A stretch of DNA of 64,000 nt from Alkalicoccobacillus murimartini (GCF_030813245.1 NZ_JAUSUA010000007.1:62001-126000), one strand, 5' to 3'; positions 7,151-14,895 are shown, counted from the stretch's first letter. Numbers and translations are program-made. The notes: generated from the sequence alone by a model not told the origin.

Positions 7151-7378
7151 TTATCTTTTCTTAAACTCCACAACATCCTCAATCGCACAATCTAGGTATC
7201 CACAAATCAAAGCCAGTGTTTTTAAATTAACAAATTCTCCCCTACCCAATTTAGAAACAGTACCCGGAGATAAATTTAGATCCTCTCTTAAATTAATTTT
7301 CATTTTCCCTTTCTCAGCTAATTTTTTATCAAGTCCTGAATAATCAGGATAAAGAGAAGTATTATTTCTATTTTCCAT
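7151..7378 (-). CDS. XRE-family HTH transcriptional regulator
   Basis: A 75-residue single-domain DNA-binding protein of the Cro/C1 type. The helix-turn-helix reads LREDLNLSPGTVSKLGRGEFVNLKTLALICGYLDCAIEDVVEF, split as LREDLNLSPGTVSKLGRGEF then VNLKTLALICGYLDC. The IEDVVEF end is typical of YozG-like Cro/C1 proteins. The ATG at 7378 follows GAGGTGATTAAC. It is divergent from a 311-residue unknown gene, and a palindrome (7454-7475) lies between them. It is likely the element's local repressor, perhaps acting on its own gene and the divergent gene. Confidence 0.85.
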   Translation of the reverse strand: MENRNNTSLYPDYSGLDKKLAEKGKMKINLREDLNLSPGTVSKLGRGEFVNLKTLALICGYLDCAIEDVVEFKKR

Positions 7379-7412
7379 GTTAATCACCTCGTAGTTTTTT
7401 TAAATTTAGGGG

Positions 7413-7441
7413 TTGACCCATTTTTTACTACATGCAATAAT
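7413..7441 (+). promoter_or_regulatory. SigA-type promoter for the 311-residue protein
   Basis: TTGACC (7413-7418) and AATAAT (7436-7441) are 17 bases apart, each close to the vegetative consensus. The transcription start would fall just before the palindrome at 7454, upstream of the gene at 7506. Confidence 0.7.
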
Positions 7442-7453
7442 GCGAATACAAAT

Positions 7454-7475
7454 CAAGTACGGTTAATCGTACTTG
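7454..7475. promoter_or_regulatory. Palindromic operator candidate
   Basis: CAAGTACG and CGTACTTG form a perfect 8-bp inverted repeat with a six-base AT-rich spacer. It sits just downstream of the predicted -10 of the plus-strand promoter, where a bound protein would block transcription. The divergently transcribed XRE regulator is the obvious candidate ligand. Confidence 0.6.
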
Positions 7476-7505
7476 ACTTACAAAAAAAAAGGAGATGTTC
7501 TACTT

Positions 7506-8441
7506 ATGCAAACAATCATCAAATCTAAAGAGGTACGTCATTATTTTGCTGAAACGAAAACACATCTTGAACTAGTTTTTAAAATGAAAGCAGGTTTTGA
7601 AGTTACTAAAGATGCAATTGGTGAGCTTACACTTTGGACTCAACCATCACCCGAATACGACCATATTGAAGATTCTCTTTCAACAGATCAATACTCAATT
7701 GAAGTCACTAACGAAATTTCCTATGATGAAGCTGTTAACGAAGAATGGGACGATGTTGAAGGAATTGATATTGAAATAGGTTATAAGATCGTCTTTGTTA
7801 CGATGGTGTTAGATACACCTTATGTATTTACCTCTGACTCTGATGATGAAGTTGAAGTTTATGAAGCAAACTTTGCTGAACACTACCGTTTACATGAAGC
7901 AACTTATCCTTTATTTCCTGTTGAGTGGGATGTTGACCTTGAAAACACGGTAAAACTTGAAATGAATACAACTGGTACTCACAAGCAAATTTTTAAGCAA
8001 AACTATGCAGCTGAATTTAAAGTAGTTGATAACGTTACAGCAAAAACTCTTACTGGTGATAAGTTCACAAAGGAAAGTATTACTTCTACTGTAACCATCG
8101 ACTTTAATCAAGAAGACTTTGCAGAAGATGGTATCAAAAGGTTAGTTATCTTAGAGCCTAGCGATTACTTATTTAAAAGCAAGATTGAACATAAAGCTCT
8201 AAAATTACCTAATGCAGTTGTAGACATTCACGATGCTCAAATTATTTATAATCTCAATAAAGAGTTTACAGCTTATGAGACGGATAATCTTGAAGAGAAG
8301 GCGTGGAGCACTTTGGCAGAGCTAATTCCACACCTCGGCTTATCTAATGTGGCGGCAACCACAGAAGATAGTATTGTTAGCTTTAGATCGTCTTATAATA
8401 CTGAAGATAATGTATCACTTGAAAGCATTAAAATCAATTAA
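7506..8441 (+). CDS. Unknown acidic protein, 311 residues
   Basis: The start at ATG 7506 follows AAAGGAGATGTTCTACTT. The protein is soluble, strongly acidic and rich in beta-strand-like alternating sequence, with no signal peptide or membrane helix. Landmarks are VRHYFAETKTHLELVFKMK near the N-terminus, the acidic run DSDDEVEVYEANFAEHY near residue 120 and VTIDFNQEDFAEDGIKRLVI near residue 200. I do not recognise the family. It has its own promoter with an operator-like palindrome and is divergent from an XRE regulator, so expression is probably tightly controlled. A structural, anti-repressor or defence role cannot be told apart. Confidence 0.75.
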   Translation: MQTIIKSKEVRHYFAETKTHLELVFKMKAGFEVTKDAIGELTLWTQPSPEYDHIEDSLSTDQYSIEVTNEISYDEAVNEEWDDVEGIDIEIGYKIVFVTMVLDTPYVFTSDSDDEVEVYEANFAEHYRLHEATYPLFPVEWDVDLENTVKLEMNTTGTHKQIFKQNYAAEFKVVDNVTAKTLTGDKFTKESITSTVTIDFNQEDFAEDGIKRLVILEPSDYLFKSKIEHKALKLPNAVVDIHDAQIIYNLNKEFTAYETDNLEEKAWSTLAELIPHLGLSNVAATTEDSIVSFRSSYNTEDNVSLESIKIN

Positions 8442-8879
8442 CAATTTATTATGAAGCATTGGTTCCCGCCACTGCTCTCTTTCCTTTTACATAACCTAAT
8501 ACGCTATCTTCAGAAAAAGGTTTCACTTTCCATAAGTATATTTTATTTATTCTAATCGTCTTTCTTAATTCCTCTATCCTTAAAAACGTATGTATTCTTC
8601 TTTTTCTTTTCATTATATAACCAATCATAAAAATTCTTCTCTAAAGCCATTAATTTGTTTCCAAATTGATAAACTGTAAACTCGCCTCTTCCTGATTACT
8701 GTATTTTACATTATTAATCTTAAAATACTTTAAATTGAATATTATAAATTAAAATGATAGATTAATAGTAACCAAGGAGATAAAACAAGCAGTGTAATAA
8801 AAGAATAAATTACGGTGACTAAATGTGGCTTGTTTTATACCCCTATACGCCTTGGCCTTTTTAATTAGGAGGAATTAAT
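8442..8879. other. Gene-poor interval with a degraded gene
   Basis: This AT-rich stretch of about 440 bases contains no intact gene. The minus strand carries an excisionase-like fragment (8552-8692). The plus strand end carries the upstream region of the HTH gene at 8880, including TTAGGAGG at 8866-8873. No clear terminator follows the 311-residue gene. Confidence 0.5.
8552..8692 (-). pseudogene. Fragment of an excisionase-like HTH protein
   Basis: The minus-strand frame of 46 codons contains GEFTVYQFGNKL and FYDWLYNEKKKKNTYVFKD. It lines up with GEFTVLRFGRSF and FYDWLNNKNNSNSYVYTLK in the intact gene at 8880-9092. A stop codon lies immediately upstream and the first half of the domain (the helix-turn-helix) is missing. 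It is a decayed paralogue in the opposite orientation. Confidence 0.6.
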
Positions 8880-9092
8880 GTGCCGGAAAAACTTGAAAAA
8901 GAATTACTAACAGTTACAGATATTAAAAAAATCACAGGACTAGGTCGTGACACTGTTTACGAATTAATGCATTCTGGAGAGTTTACAGTTCTACGTTTTG
9001 GTAGGAGTTTTAAGGCTAATAAGCGAGAGTTTTACGATTGGTTAAATAACAAAAATAATAGTAATAGCTATGTATACACATTAAAAACTTAG
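8880..9092 (+). CDS. Excisionase-like HTH_17 DNA-binding protein
   Basis: A 70-residue protein with a MerR/excisionase-type winged helix: LLTVTDIKKITGLGRDTVYELMHSGEF followed by LRFGRSFKANKREFYDWL (first part LLTVTDIKKITGLGRDTVYE). The start is GTG 8880, seven bases after TTAGGAGG. Proteins of this type bend att DNA and bias recombinases towards excision, or act as small transcription factors. Here the gene is far from the recombinase gene, so either role is possible. A degraded paralogue lies about 190 bases upstream on the other strand. Confidence 0.8.
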   Translation: MPEKLEKELLTVTDIKKITGLGRDTVYELMHSGEFTVLRFGRSFKANKREFYDWLNNKNNSNSYVYTLKT

Positions 9093-9195
9093 AGCCGTTG
9101 AAAGCTTATTTCTGCTAATGAATACAATATATAAAAGAAAAAACATGAATTAGATCTTCCAATATTAATAAATTAATCTATTGCTAAAGGCACTT

Positions 9196-9465
9196 CTAAT
9201 GATTTGGCTGCTCATCAATCCATTCAAGTAAAAACTTCTTTGTCTTCTCTGCAGGAAACATCCAACGTCTTCCCACTTTCCTTTTTGGGAATCTTGGATC
9301 AAAAAAGAATTTTTCTTGAATTGTATTCCAACACATCTTTGTATTTTTCATGAGATCATCTGTGTCCCAGAATAATGTTTCATTCTCAATCTTTTTTATG
9401 TGTTTCTCGATCTCTTCCAAAAATATTTTTTTAATTTCTTTCTCATCTATTTTCACTTCGATCAT
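9196..9465 (-). CDS. DUF771-like phage protein
   Basis: An 89-residue protein with an N-terminal charged helix (EVKIDEKEIKKIFLEEIEKH). The C-terminal half contains DLMKNTKMCWNTIQEKFFFD and then RFPKRKVGRRWMFPAEKTKKFLLEW. This pattern (a helix-turn-helix-like segment, then K.G..W.FP..K...FL) matches the DUF771 family found in Gram-positive prophages. The ATG follows GGAGTGTGTAAATA. It probably binds DNA, but no function is established. Confidence 0.7.
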   Translation of the reverse strand: MIEVKIDEKEIKKIFLEEIEKHIKKIENETLFWDTDDLMKNTKMCWNTIQEKFFFDPRFPKRKVGRRWMFPAEKTKKFLLEWIDEQPNH

Positions 9466-9539
9466 TATTTACACACTCCATCACTGTTAAAATTGAACCG
9501 TTTGTAGCATAGCATAATAAAAAGATTTTTATATAAGAA

Positions 9540-9561
9540 AAAGAGAAGGTTTCCCCTCTCT
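9540..9561 (-). terminator. Terminator after the lipoprotein gene
   Basis: AAGAGAAGG and CCCTCTCTT form a hairpin with one mismatch, a four-base loop and flanking A/T runs. It lies 12 bases beyond the stop of the minus-strand lipoprotein gene. Confidence 0.6.
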
Positions 9562-9572
9562 TCTACTTTTGT

Positions 9573-10433
9573 TTACAGATGGTTCCATCCATACCAAATC
9601 CATTCACCATCAAAGTACTCCCATGTTCCAGCATATTCTGTATCGTAGATATAACCATCTTCACCAAAGAACGCTGTACTAGGTAAAGTATTTGGAATTA
9701 TACAATATTCCGCATGACATTCCGAATTTCCCCCTAATAAAGGATAATATCTAAAGTCGTCTGAAGCTGGATTATATAAGTGAGGTACACCAATTCTAGT
9801 TTCAGGATCGATAACTATATTTGAGACTGGTTGACCTAAATAAGACTCCCAAGTATATCCCTTACCTTCAATCCATCCTCCATCCTCTGCTGAATCCCCA
9901 TCTAGAATTTCCCCATTCTCTTCACCTGATTCTTCTTCCTTGGATTCCTCTTCTGAAACCTCTACTTCATCTTGCGCTTCTTCAAGTTGGGAGGATTCAC
10001 TATCAGCAGATTCTGAGTTTCCGCTTTCGTCATTGGTTATCTCTTCTGCTTCTTCATCCTCTTTGACTGTTGTTCCGTTTGTAGCAACTGACTTATCTTC
10101 TTTCTCATGTGTTATTTCAGCACTCTCTAATCCTAAGTCAGCGATAATAAAGGCTAAAAGATCGTCATTCACTTTATCTAAATCTATTTTGTCTATATCT
10201 AAGAATGGATAAGTTTTGTATTTGAAGTTATTGTTTACCTCGAAATCTTCTTCATAGAGAGCTTCATAATCAAACGTTGATTCATCCAAGCCCTCATTAG
10301 TTATTTCGGTAGACTCTTCTTCGTTTCCATCCCCTTGAGTTAATGAAGATATGGAACCTGAACATGCAGTTAAAAGTACAGTACATGAAATTAATAATGA
10401 GAAACTAAGTTTTGATAGACCGGAATCATACAA
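9573..10433 (-). CDS. Putative lipoprotein downstream of the LXG gene
   Basis: A 286-residue protein. The N-terminal hydrophobic segment ends in the lipobox LLTACS, so Cys24 would be lipidated and the protein anchored outside the membrane. A long acidic low-complexity linker (about residues 100-185, rich in E, D and S) separates it from a C-terminal domain with LPSTAFFGEDGYIYDTEY and a Trp-rich end (GEWIWYGWNHL). The C-terminal domain is shared with the lipoprotein at 5221-5685. The ATG follows GGGGAGAGGTCTTTGT. It lies beyond the LXG gene and a 48-residue membrane protein on the same strand. An immunity or accessory role for the LXG protein is a hypothesis; a terminator lies between them. 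Confidence 0.75.
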   Translation of the reverse strand: MYDSGLSKLSFSLLISCTVLLTACSGSISSLTQGDGNEEESTEITNEGLDESTFDYEALYEEDFEVNNNFKYKTYPFLDIDKIDLDKVNDDLLAFIIADLGLESAEITHEKEDKSVATNGTTVKEDEEAEEITNDESGNSESADSESSQLEEAQDEVEVSEEESKEEESGEENGEILDGDSAEDGGWIEGKGYTWESYLGQPVSNIVIDPETRIGVPHLYNPASDDFRYYPLLGGNSECHAEYCIIPNTLPSTAFFGEDGYIYDTEYAGTWEYFDGEWIWYGWNHL

Positions 10434-10522
10434 AGACCTCTCCCCTTTTCGATTATCTAATATAGTTAATTATATCATGACAGAAAATACACCCATATTA
10501 ATACAAATAAAAACACTTATTC
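10434..10522. other. Upstream region of the lipoprotein gene
   Basis: This is a short AT-rich stretch between the terminator and the lipoprotein start. It probably contains the lipoprotein's own promoter, but I cannot assign -35 and -10 elements with confidence. Confidence 0.3.
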
Positions 10523-10572
10523 AAAAAAATGGGGAGTAGACTAACCCAAATTAATGAGTCAATCTACTCCCC
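10523..10572 (-). terminator. Terminator after the LXG / small membrane protein operon
   Basis: GGGGAGTAGA (10531-10540) and TCTACTCCCC (10563-10572) are a perfect 10-bp inverted repeat. On the minus strand the stem is followed by seven T residues, a standard intrinsic terminator, seven bases beyond the stop codon of the 48-residue gene. Confidence 0.88.
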
Positions 10573-10578
10573 AAAATT

Positions 10579-10725
10579 TCAAGCAAAAACATACATTTCA
10601 AACACAATAAATATAACGCTTAAAACAGCCATGCCAATTATAGTCTCTTTCCAACTCATCTTATCTTTTCTAAGTAATTTCAATGCTAGGAATATAACTA
10701 TTGAAAGCAAAATAAACCTAATCAT
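10579..10725 (-). CDS. 48-residue membrane protein co-transcribed with the LXG gene
   Basis: The frame reads MIRFILLSIVIFLALKLLRK, then a short charged loop DKMSW, then a second helix ending FEMYVFA. Two membrane helices are predicted, with a basic loop between them. The ATG lies three bases after the LXG stop, and the end of the LXG gene supplies the ribosome binding site (GTGAGGGATGAATA). A strong terminator follows directly, so it forms a two-gene unit with the LXG gene. Small membrane proteins at this position are often immunity proteins, but that is inference; I do not recognise the family. Confidence 0.7.
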   Translation of the reverse strand: MIRFILLSIVIFLALKLLRKDKMSWKETIIGMAVLSVIFIVFEMYVFA

Positions 10726-10728
10726 TAT

Positions 10729-12258
10729 TCATCCCTCACTTTTTCTAATTCGGACTTCTTCATCAGGGTTAATTGTAATTAGCATTTTTCCATCCCAACT
10801 TTCCCCATCATCATCACTAATATAAACTAAAACTTCTTGTGTACCTGCATCTGGAACAGGAGTACCAACTATCTCTTTCCAGTATGGTATATTGCTTTGA
10901 ACTTTGTATGAGCCGTAAATAGAAGCTCCATTCTTAACGTAAGGATTAACTTTATTATCTAATATCTTGTCTACTTTAGAAACTCCTGGTAAACGAGCAA
11001 AGGTTCTAACTCCTCCGAATAAAGCTATACTACCGGCTCCATCTGCTACAAGACTAGCGCCATTCGCAACTTCAGTTTCTACCTTACCTCTAACCGCATC
11101 TTGTGTGTAATACTGTAAATCAGGATTATCTGGAAATAAAATAAACTGACCATCTTGTATTGTATAGTTTACATCATACCCATTCACATGCGTTGTATCT
11201 ACATTTTCTATCCCAAGTTTATCATAGTCTATTTCTGTACCTTTAACTTGAACATGATTTCCATGTTCTTTATCCCATTCATACACAACTTCCCCGTGAA
11301 TATCGTTATTTGAAACTTGTGTGCCTGCTATCTGTGTGTCGGCATCGTATGATTGTTGGCTCACAAATTCGTTTAAAATCTCTTGATACATAGCGTACAT
11401 TTCAGGGTTACTTTCAATGAAACCCATAGATCCAGACATCATCATCATAAGTCTTACTTCATTATTGGCATATGGATTTGTAAAGTTCCGATAACCACCT
11501 TGCGCGTTACTAAGTTGTGTATAGAGGTTATGATTTATTGTACTTGGTTCAAATTCATACTTAGTTAAGAAAGCTTGGTACTTGATATTGTAGTCAATAT
11601 ACTCTGCTGATTTTTCGGGAAGTACTTCTGATAAGGAGCCAGTAGAATAAGTTGTAATGTCTATTGCACCCTCTGTTATAGCAGTACTTAAATCAGTGAC
11701 ATAGTTCATCAATTGACTTATCTCATCTTTAATGACTTCTAATTTGGATACCTGTTGCTGATCAAACTCATGAAGAGATGTCATCGTTTCGTTTGCATCC
11801 ATTTTTAGATTCACTAGTCCTTCTTGAACTTGTGATTCATCTAATTGAGGAATCGAAACTAAATCAGAAACCTCTGCAATTGTATTATTAAACCCTTCTG
11901 CATGGCTAGTGACTGTGTCAGATAATGAGTCCAAAGACGAAGTAAGATCTCCATCAATAAACTCCTCTTTAATAACAGCTTGGGGATCTGAGTCAAAAGA
12001 GGAAGCTTCCTCTTTGATCTTATCTATTGTGGTTATGTATTGATCTAAAAGTACTTGCCACCTAGTAATAAGAGGAATGTGCCCTTCACTAAAAAATGAT
12101 TTCACAGCTTCTCCTGCTCGACCAGTAAAATCCGCTCCCGATTTCACTAATGTTTGCATAGAAGATTTAAGATCATCAATTTGTTCTTTCTGACTTTCCA
12201 TATCAGAGCGCATACTATCCAGTTGCTTGTGAAATGACTCGCTCTCGTAAACTTTCAT
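10729..12258 (-). CDS. LXG-domain protein (type VII secretion-type polymorphic toxin)
   Basis: A 509-residue protein starting MKVYESESFHKQLDSMRSDM at ATG 12258, after AAAGGTG. Residues 1-235 form a long helical region typical of the LXG domain, the export signal used by the type VII (Esx/Yuk) secretion system in Firmicutes. The middle part (about 235-400) is linker-like. The C-terminal part contains a hydrophobic Gly-rich stretch (GASLVADGAGSIALFGGVR) and ends PDAGTQEVLVYISDDDGES... ITINPDEEVRIR. I cannot match the C-terminus to a known nuclease, NADase or lipid II-targeting toxin domain. No small helical partner genes (as often precede LXG genes) are present here. Confidence 0.85.
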   Translation of the reverse strand: MKVYESESFHKQLDSMRSDMESQKEQIDDLKSSMQTLVKSGADFTGRAGEAVKSFFSEGHIPLITRWQVLLDQYITTIDKIKEEASSFDSDPQAVIKEEFIDGDLTSSLDSLSDTVTSHAEGFNNTIAEVSDLVSIPQLDESQVQEGLVNLKMDANETMTSLHEFDQQQVSKLEVIKDEISQLMNYVTDLSTAITEGAIDITTYSTGSLSEVLPEKSAEYIDYNIKYQAFLTKYEFEPSTINHNLYTQLSNAQGGYRNFTNPYANNEVRLMMMMSGSMGFIESNPEMYAMYQEILNEFVSQQSYDADTQIAGTQVSNNDIHGEVVYEWDKEHGNHVQVKGTEIDYDKLGIENVDTTHVNGYDVNYTIQDGQFILFPDNPDLQYYTQDAVRGKVETEVANGASLVADGAGSIALFGGVRTFARLPGVSKVDKILDNKVNPYVKNGASIYGSYKVQSNIPYWKEIVGTPVPDAGTQEVLVYISDDDGESWDGKMLITINPDEEVRIRKSEG

Positions 12259-12333
12259 GAACAACACACCTTTACCAATTTATTTCTACTAGATGTTCCA
12301 TAAATTGGTTACCCTTATTTAGAGGAGTATAAA

Positions 12334-12380
12334 CAAAAAAATTGCCCCAAATTCATGAACTAGTAATCATGAATTTGGGG
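12334..12380 (-). terminator. Terminator after the amidase gene
   Basis: CCCCAAATTCATGA (12345-12358) and TCATGAATTTGGGG (12367-12380) are a perfect 14-bp inverted repeat, followed on the minus strand by a run of T. It separates the lysis cassette from the LXG operon. Confidence 0.88.
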
Positions 12381-12391
12381 TTAATTTATTA

Positions 12392-13495
12392 TTACGCTCT
12401 CTTATTTACTTCTTTTTTGAATTGTTCGTATGTAGTATTATTCACGCCTAATGACTTCTGTCTATTGGCATGGCCATTTCCATGCTTACCTTGTAAAATC
12501 TCGGTAGCCATCTGGCTTACAGACTTCTTAGGTTTACTTGGTGTACTAGCCCCAGCACGTTTATTTACTTCATCACGCACCTTCTTATACTCAGCATCGT
12601 TGATACCTAAAGACTTTTGCCTATTAGGATGCCCTTGACCGTGGACACCCTTTTCAATCTCAATTGCCATTTGCGTAATTGTCTTTTTCGGTTTAGGTGC
12701 TGGCTTTGGTGCAACTTTTACACCTGCTCTACGATTAACCTCTGCAGCTACTTTATCATACTCAGCTTGGCTAATATTCAAAGACTTCCTACGGTTATCA
12801 TGTCCGTTTCCGTGCTGTCCTACATTAATTTGATCTGCCATTTGAGAAATTGTTTTTGCTGTTGGTTTAGTAGGAGTGGGTTTAGGAGTAGGGAAAGTTA
12901 GTTGAGTTCCACCAGTCTTAGTCTCATTAGGCACATTTACGCTACCACAAATAGTCTCAACTAAGACCTTTGCGTACTCATCAACATTATTAACCATAAT
13001 GTCTGAGTCATTCTTGCTTGTACCAAAGCCAAGCTCTAGCAATCTGTAAGAATAGTTAGCGCCTACAGACCTATTTGCATTACCTAAATTCGTTCTACCG
13101 CTCATTCCTTGATGCCCTTTGTGGTTGTATCTTACATCAACCATTTTCTTAATCGCATCACGGAAAGCCAAGTCCATAGTATCAGGAGTTTTATTTTCTT
13201 GTACGATAACATGTCCCTTACGTGCAGAAGCATCTGAAGCTGCGTCAAAATGAAACTCTGTTACTTGAGTAGCTCCATGTTGTGCAGCTAAAGCTACGAT
13301 GTTTCCACGATCAACTACATTGTAAACATCATGAAAAACTACATTGTGACCTTCAGGGAGGAATTTCTTCATAGCAGGGAACAAATCTTCTTTCATGTAA
13401 CGATGCTCACCTTTAGAAATGAATCCTGTAGCACCGGGATCGAATGTACCGTTTTTTCTAGTTCCGTGACCTGCAATTAGTAAGTGTTTAGTCAT
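12392..13495 (-). CDS. N-acetylmuramoyl-L-alanine amidase (endolysin) with three CW_7 repeats
   Basis: A 367-residue endolysin. Residues 1-185 look like an Amidase_3 zinc amidase, which cuts the amide between MurNAc and the stem peptide. Candidate zinc/catalytic residues are His10 (AGHGTRKNG), Glu30, His82 (EFHFDA) and Glu154 (LLELGF). A Pro/Thr/Lys-rich linker follows. Three repeats of about 43 residues (215-257, 272-314, 325-367) have the pattern ISQMA..I..G.HG.GH.NR.KSL...Y..V..EVNRRAG. This matches Cpl-7 (CW_7) wall-binding repeats. The ATG follows AAAGGAATGATTTA. It is the last gene of an xhlA-holin-amidase cassette, so the product would act in host lysis. Confidence 0.9.
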   Translation of the reverse strand: MTKHLLIAGHGTRKNGTFDPGATGFISKGEHRYMKEDLFPAMKKFLPEGHNVVFHDVYNVVDRGNIVALAAQHGATQVTEFHFDAASDASARKGHVIVQENKTPDTMDLAFRDAIKKMVDVRYNHKGHQGMSGRTNLGNANRSVGANYSYRLLELGFGTSKNDSDIMVNNVDEYAKVLVETICGSVNVPNETKTGGTQLTFPTPKPTPTKPTAKTISQMADQINVGQHGNGHDNRRKSLNISQAEYDKVAAEVNRRAGVKVAPKPAPKPKKTITQMAIEIEKGVHGQGHPNRQKSLGINDAEYKKVRDEVNKRAGASTPSKPKKSVSQMATEILQGKHGNGHANRQKSLGVNNTTYEQFKKEVNKRA

Positions 13496-13507
13496 TAAAT
13501 CATTCCT

Positions 13508-13771
13508 TTACTTAGATTTTTTAATTGGGTGACTATAGTTCATAGCCCTGTCGCTGTCTTCAGCTCCTTCAGTTGTTGGATCAATCACAATTCCCAGCAC
13601 CATAAGTAGGTATAAAGCGTTCTCTGCAATGGTCACGATATCCTCAACTAATCCTGCTGGGAACGTATATCCGAACCCTTCAGCAATGCTTTTAATTAAG
13701 ACGAGTAGGGCAGAACCAATGGCTACTAGAAAAGGTTTTTGTTTGATCCGTACTTTCCAGTTAATTTTCAT
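13508..13771 (-). CDS. xhlB: Phage holin, SPP1/XhlB-like
   Basis: An 87-residue protein beginning MKINWKVRIKQKPFLVAIGS, with one helix around residues 13-30 and a second around 45-65, ending in a charged tail (PIKKSK). This is the pattern of the phage_holin_1 (SPP1/XhlB) family, which forms holes that let the endolysin reach the wall. It lies between the XhlA-like gene and the amidase gene, the usual order in PBSX-type lysis cassettes. Confidence 0.88.
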   Translation of the reverse strand: MKINWKVRIKQKPFLVAIGSALLVLIKSIAEGFGYTFPAGLVEDIVTIAENALYLLMVLGIVIDPTTEGAEDSDRAMNYSHPIKKSK

Positions 13772-13810
13772 GATTTCACCTCCACATAAAATAAGAGCCT
13801 TAGCAATGTG

Positions 13811-14167
13811 CTAAGACCCTGTTACCGCTCTCTGAAATAGTTCAAATAGTACATAGGCAATACCGCCTGCTCCACCAATTTTCCCTAACAATATCCACAT
13901 TTGTTGTCGGTTATATTGCTTTCCTTCTCTTAGTGCTGTTTTATCTTCTAACACATAATCCAATAATTTCTGAGTCATTTCTTTTTGCTTACTTGACTCC
14001 TTTAAAACTGTCGACTCAGTTTGTGCTGATTGAGCCGTATGCTCGGCCAACTTAGTCTGCATACCTTGCATCATGTTTTCTGTTTTAAGGAGTCTGTCAT
14101 CTAAAGATCCAGTAAATACTTCAAGATTCGTAACTCGATCATCAATATCGTTCACTCTTTCATTCAC
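13811..14167 (-). CDS. xhlA: XhlA-like haemolysin/lysis protein
   Basis: A 118-residue protein. A long coiled coil (about residues 1-88, with NDIDDRVTNLEVFTGSLDDR) precedes one C-terminal membrane helix (WILLGKIGGAGGIAYVLFEL). This is the layout of XhlA, which acts with the XhlB holin in PBSX lysis. The likely start is GTG 14167, eight bases after AAAAGGAGG; an upstream in-frame TTG at 14188 overlaps that site. It is the first gene of the three-gene cassette. Confidence 0.85.
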   Translation of the reverse strand: MNERVNDIDDRVTNLEVFTGSLDDRLLKTENMMQGMQTKLAEHTAQSAQTESTVLKESSKQKEMTQKLLDYVLEDKTALREGKQYNRQQMWILLGKIGGAGGIAYVLFELFQRAVTGS

Positions 14168-14248
14168 ATCAAGATCCTCCTTTTCCAACCGTCCTTACAC
14201 CTTCTCTCTTTTTATAGGTAAAATTAAAAACACCCAATTATGAATGTT

Positions 14249-14722
14249 TTAATGTCTTTTCTTTAGATTAAAAAATTTAGCCAATAATTCATGTCCTCTA
14301 CCACAAGCAATTAGCATACCTGACAAATACAGCAAGCCCAAGCTTATATAGCCAACTATTTTTTCTTGTTCTCTAAAAAGCATTGTACTCTCTTCAATAT
14401 AAATCCATTGTTTCTTTGCATTATGGGAATAGTCATGAAATTTCGTAAAATCATTATTATCCATTGCTAGAACTAAATTTTGATTATAGTACCACATTTG
14501 GTTCAATTTCTCATTGATAATGTATAAATCGGTACCGCTCGACATTTCATTTGTAAAATGAACAACAACATTCCAACCAAAAGATACGGCTAAAATGATA
14601 TAACCTACAATTTCAAAATATAAAGCTCTCTTCTCATTTTTAATAATTTGAGTTGCAAGAAAACGAACTATGCCCATCGTTGCAAAACACACTATAAATA
14701 AAAGAATAAATATAACTAGCAT
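14249..14722 (-). CDS. Unknown membrane protein, 157 residues
   Basis: The protein has a helix at residues 1-23, a second at about 31-52, a soluble central part of about 70 residues (MSSGTDLYIINEKLNQMWYY... HNAKKQWIYIEES) and a third helix near 120-140, ending LAKFFNLKKRH. The ATG follows GAGGAGGTTTTAAAA. It is a single gene with no recognised family. It lies upstream of the lysis cassette on the same strand. Confidence 0.65.
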   Translation of the reverse strand: MLVIFILLFIVCFATMGIVRFLATQIIKNEKRALYFEIVGYIILAVSFGWNVVVHFTNEMSSGTDLYIINEKLNQMWYYNQNLVLAMDNNDFTKFHDYSHNAKKQWIYIEESTMLFREQEKIVGYISLGLLYLSGMLIACGRGHELLAKFFNLKKRH

Positions 14723-14895
14723 TTTTAAAACCTCCTCTTATGATTACTTATTTATCATCGGTATCTAAAGAGAATATTTAAAATATAAAAAGTTAATAGA
14801 ACAAGAGAAGCTTTTCTTTTCTAACATTGATACTTAATAAATCATTAAAAGTAATAATGTTCTATGCCGATTAAATAAAAGGGAGGTGATACTAA

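Noticed and set aside
9821-10212. Plus-strand open frames rich in Leu/His/Pro and Ser
   Set aside because: They are the antisense of the Glu/Asp/Ser-rich linker of the lipoprotein; the low complexity explains their openness.
12400-12860. Regularly spaced similar segments that might suggest a repeat array
   Set aside because: They encode the three CW_7 protein repeats of the amidase and are not identical at DNA level. No CRISPR-type array exists in the window.
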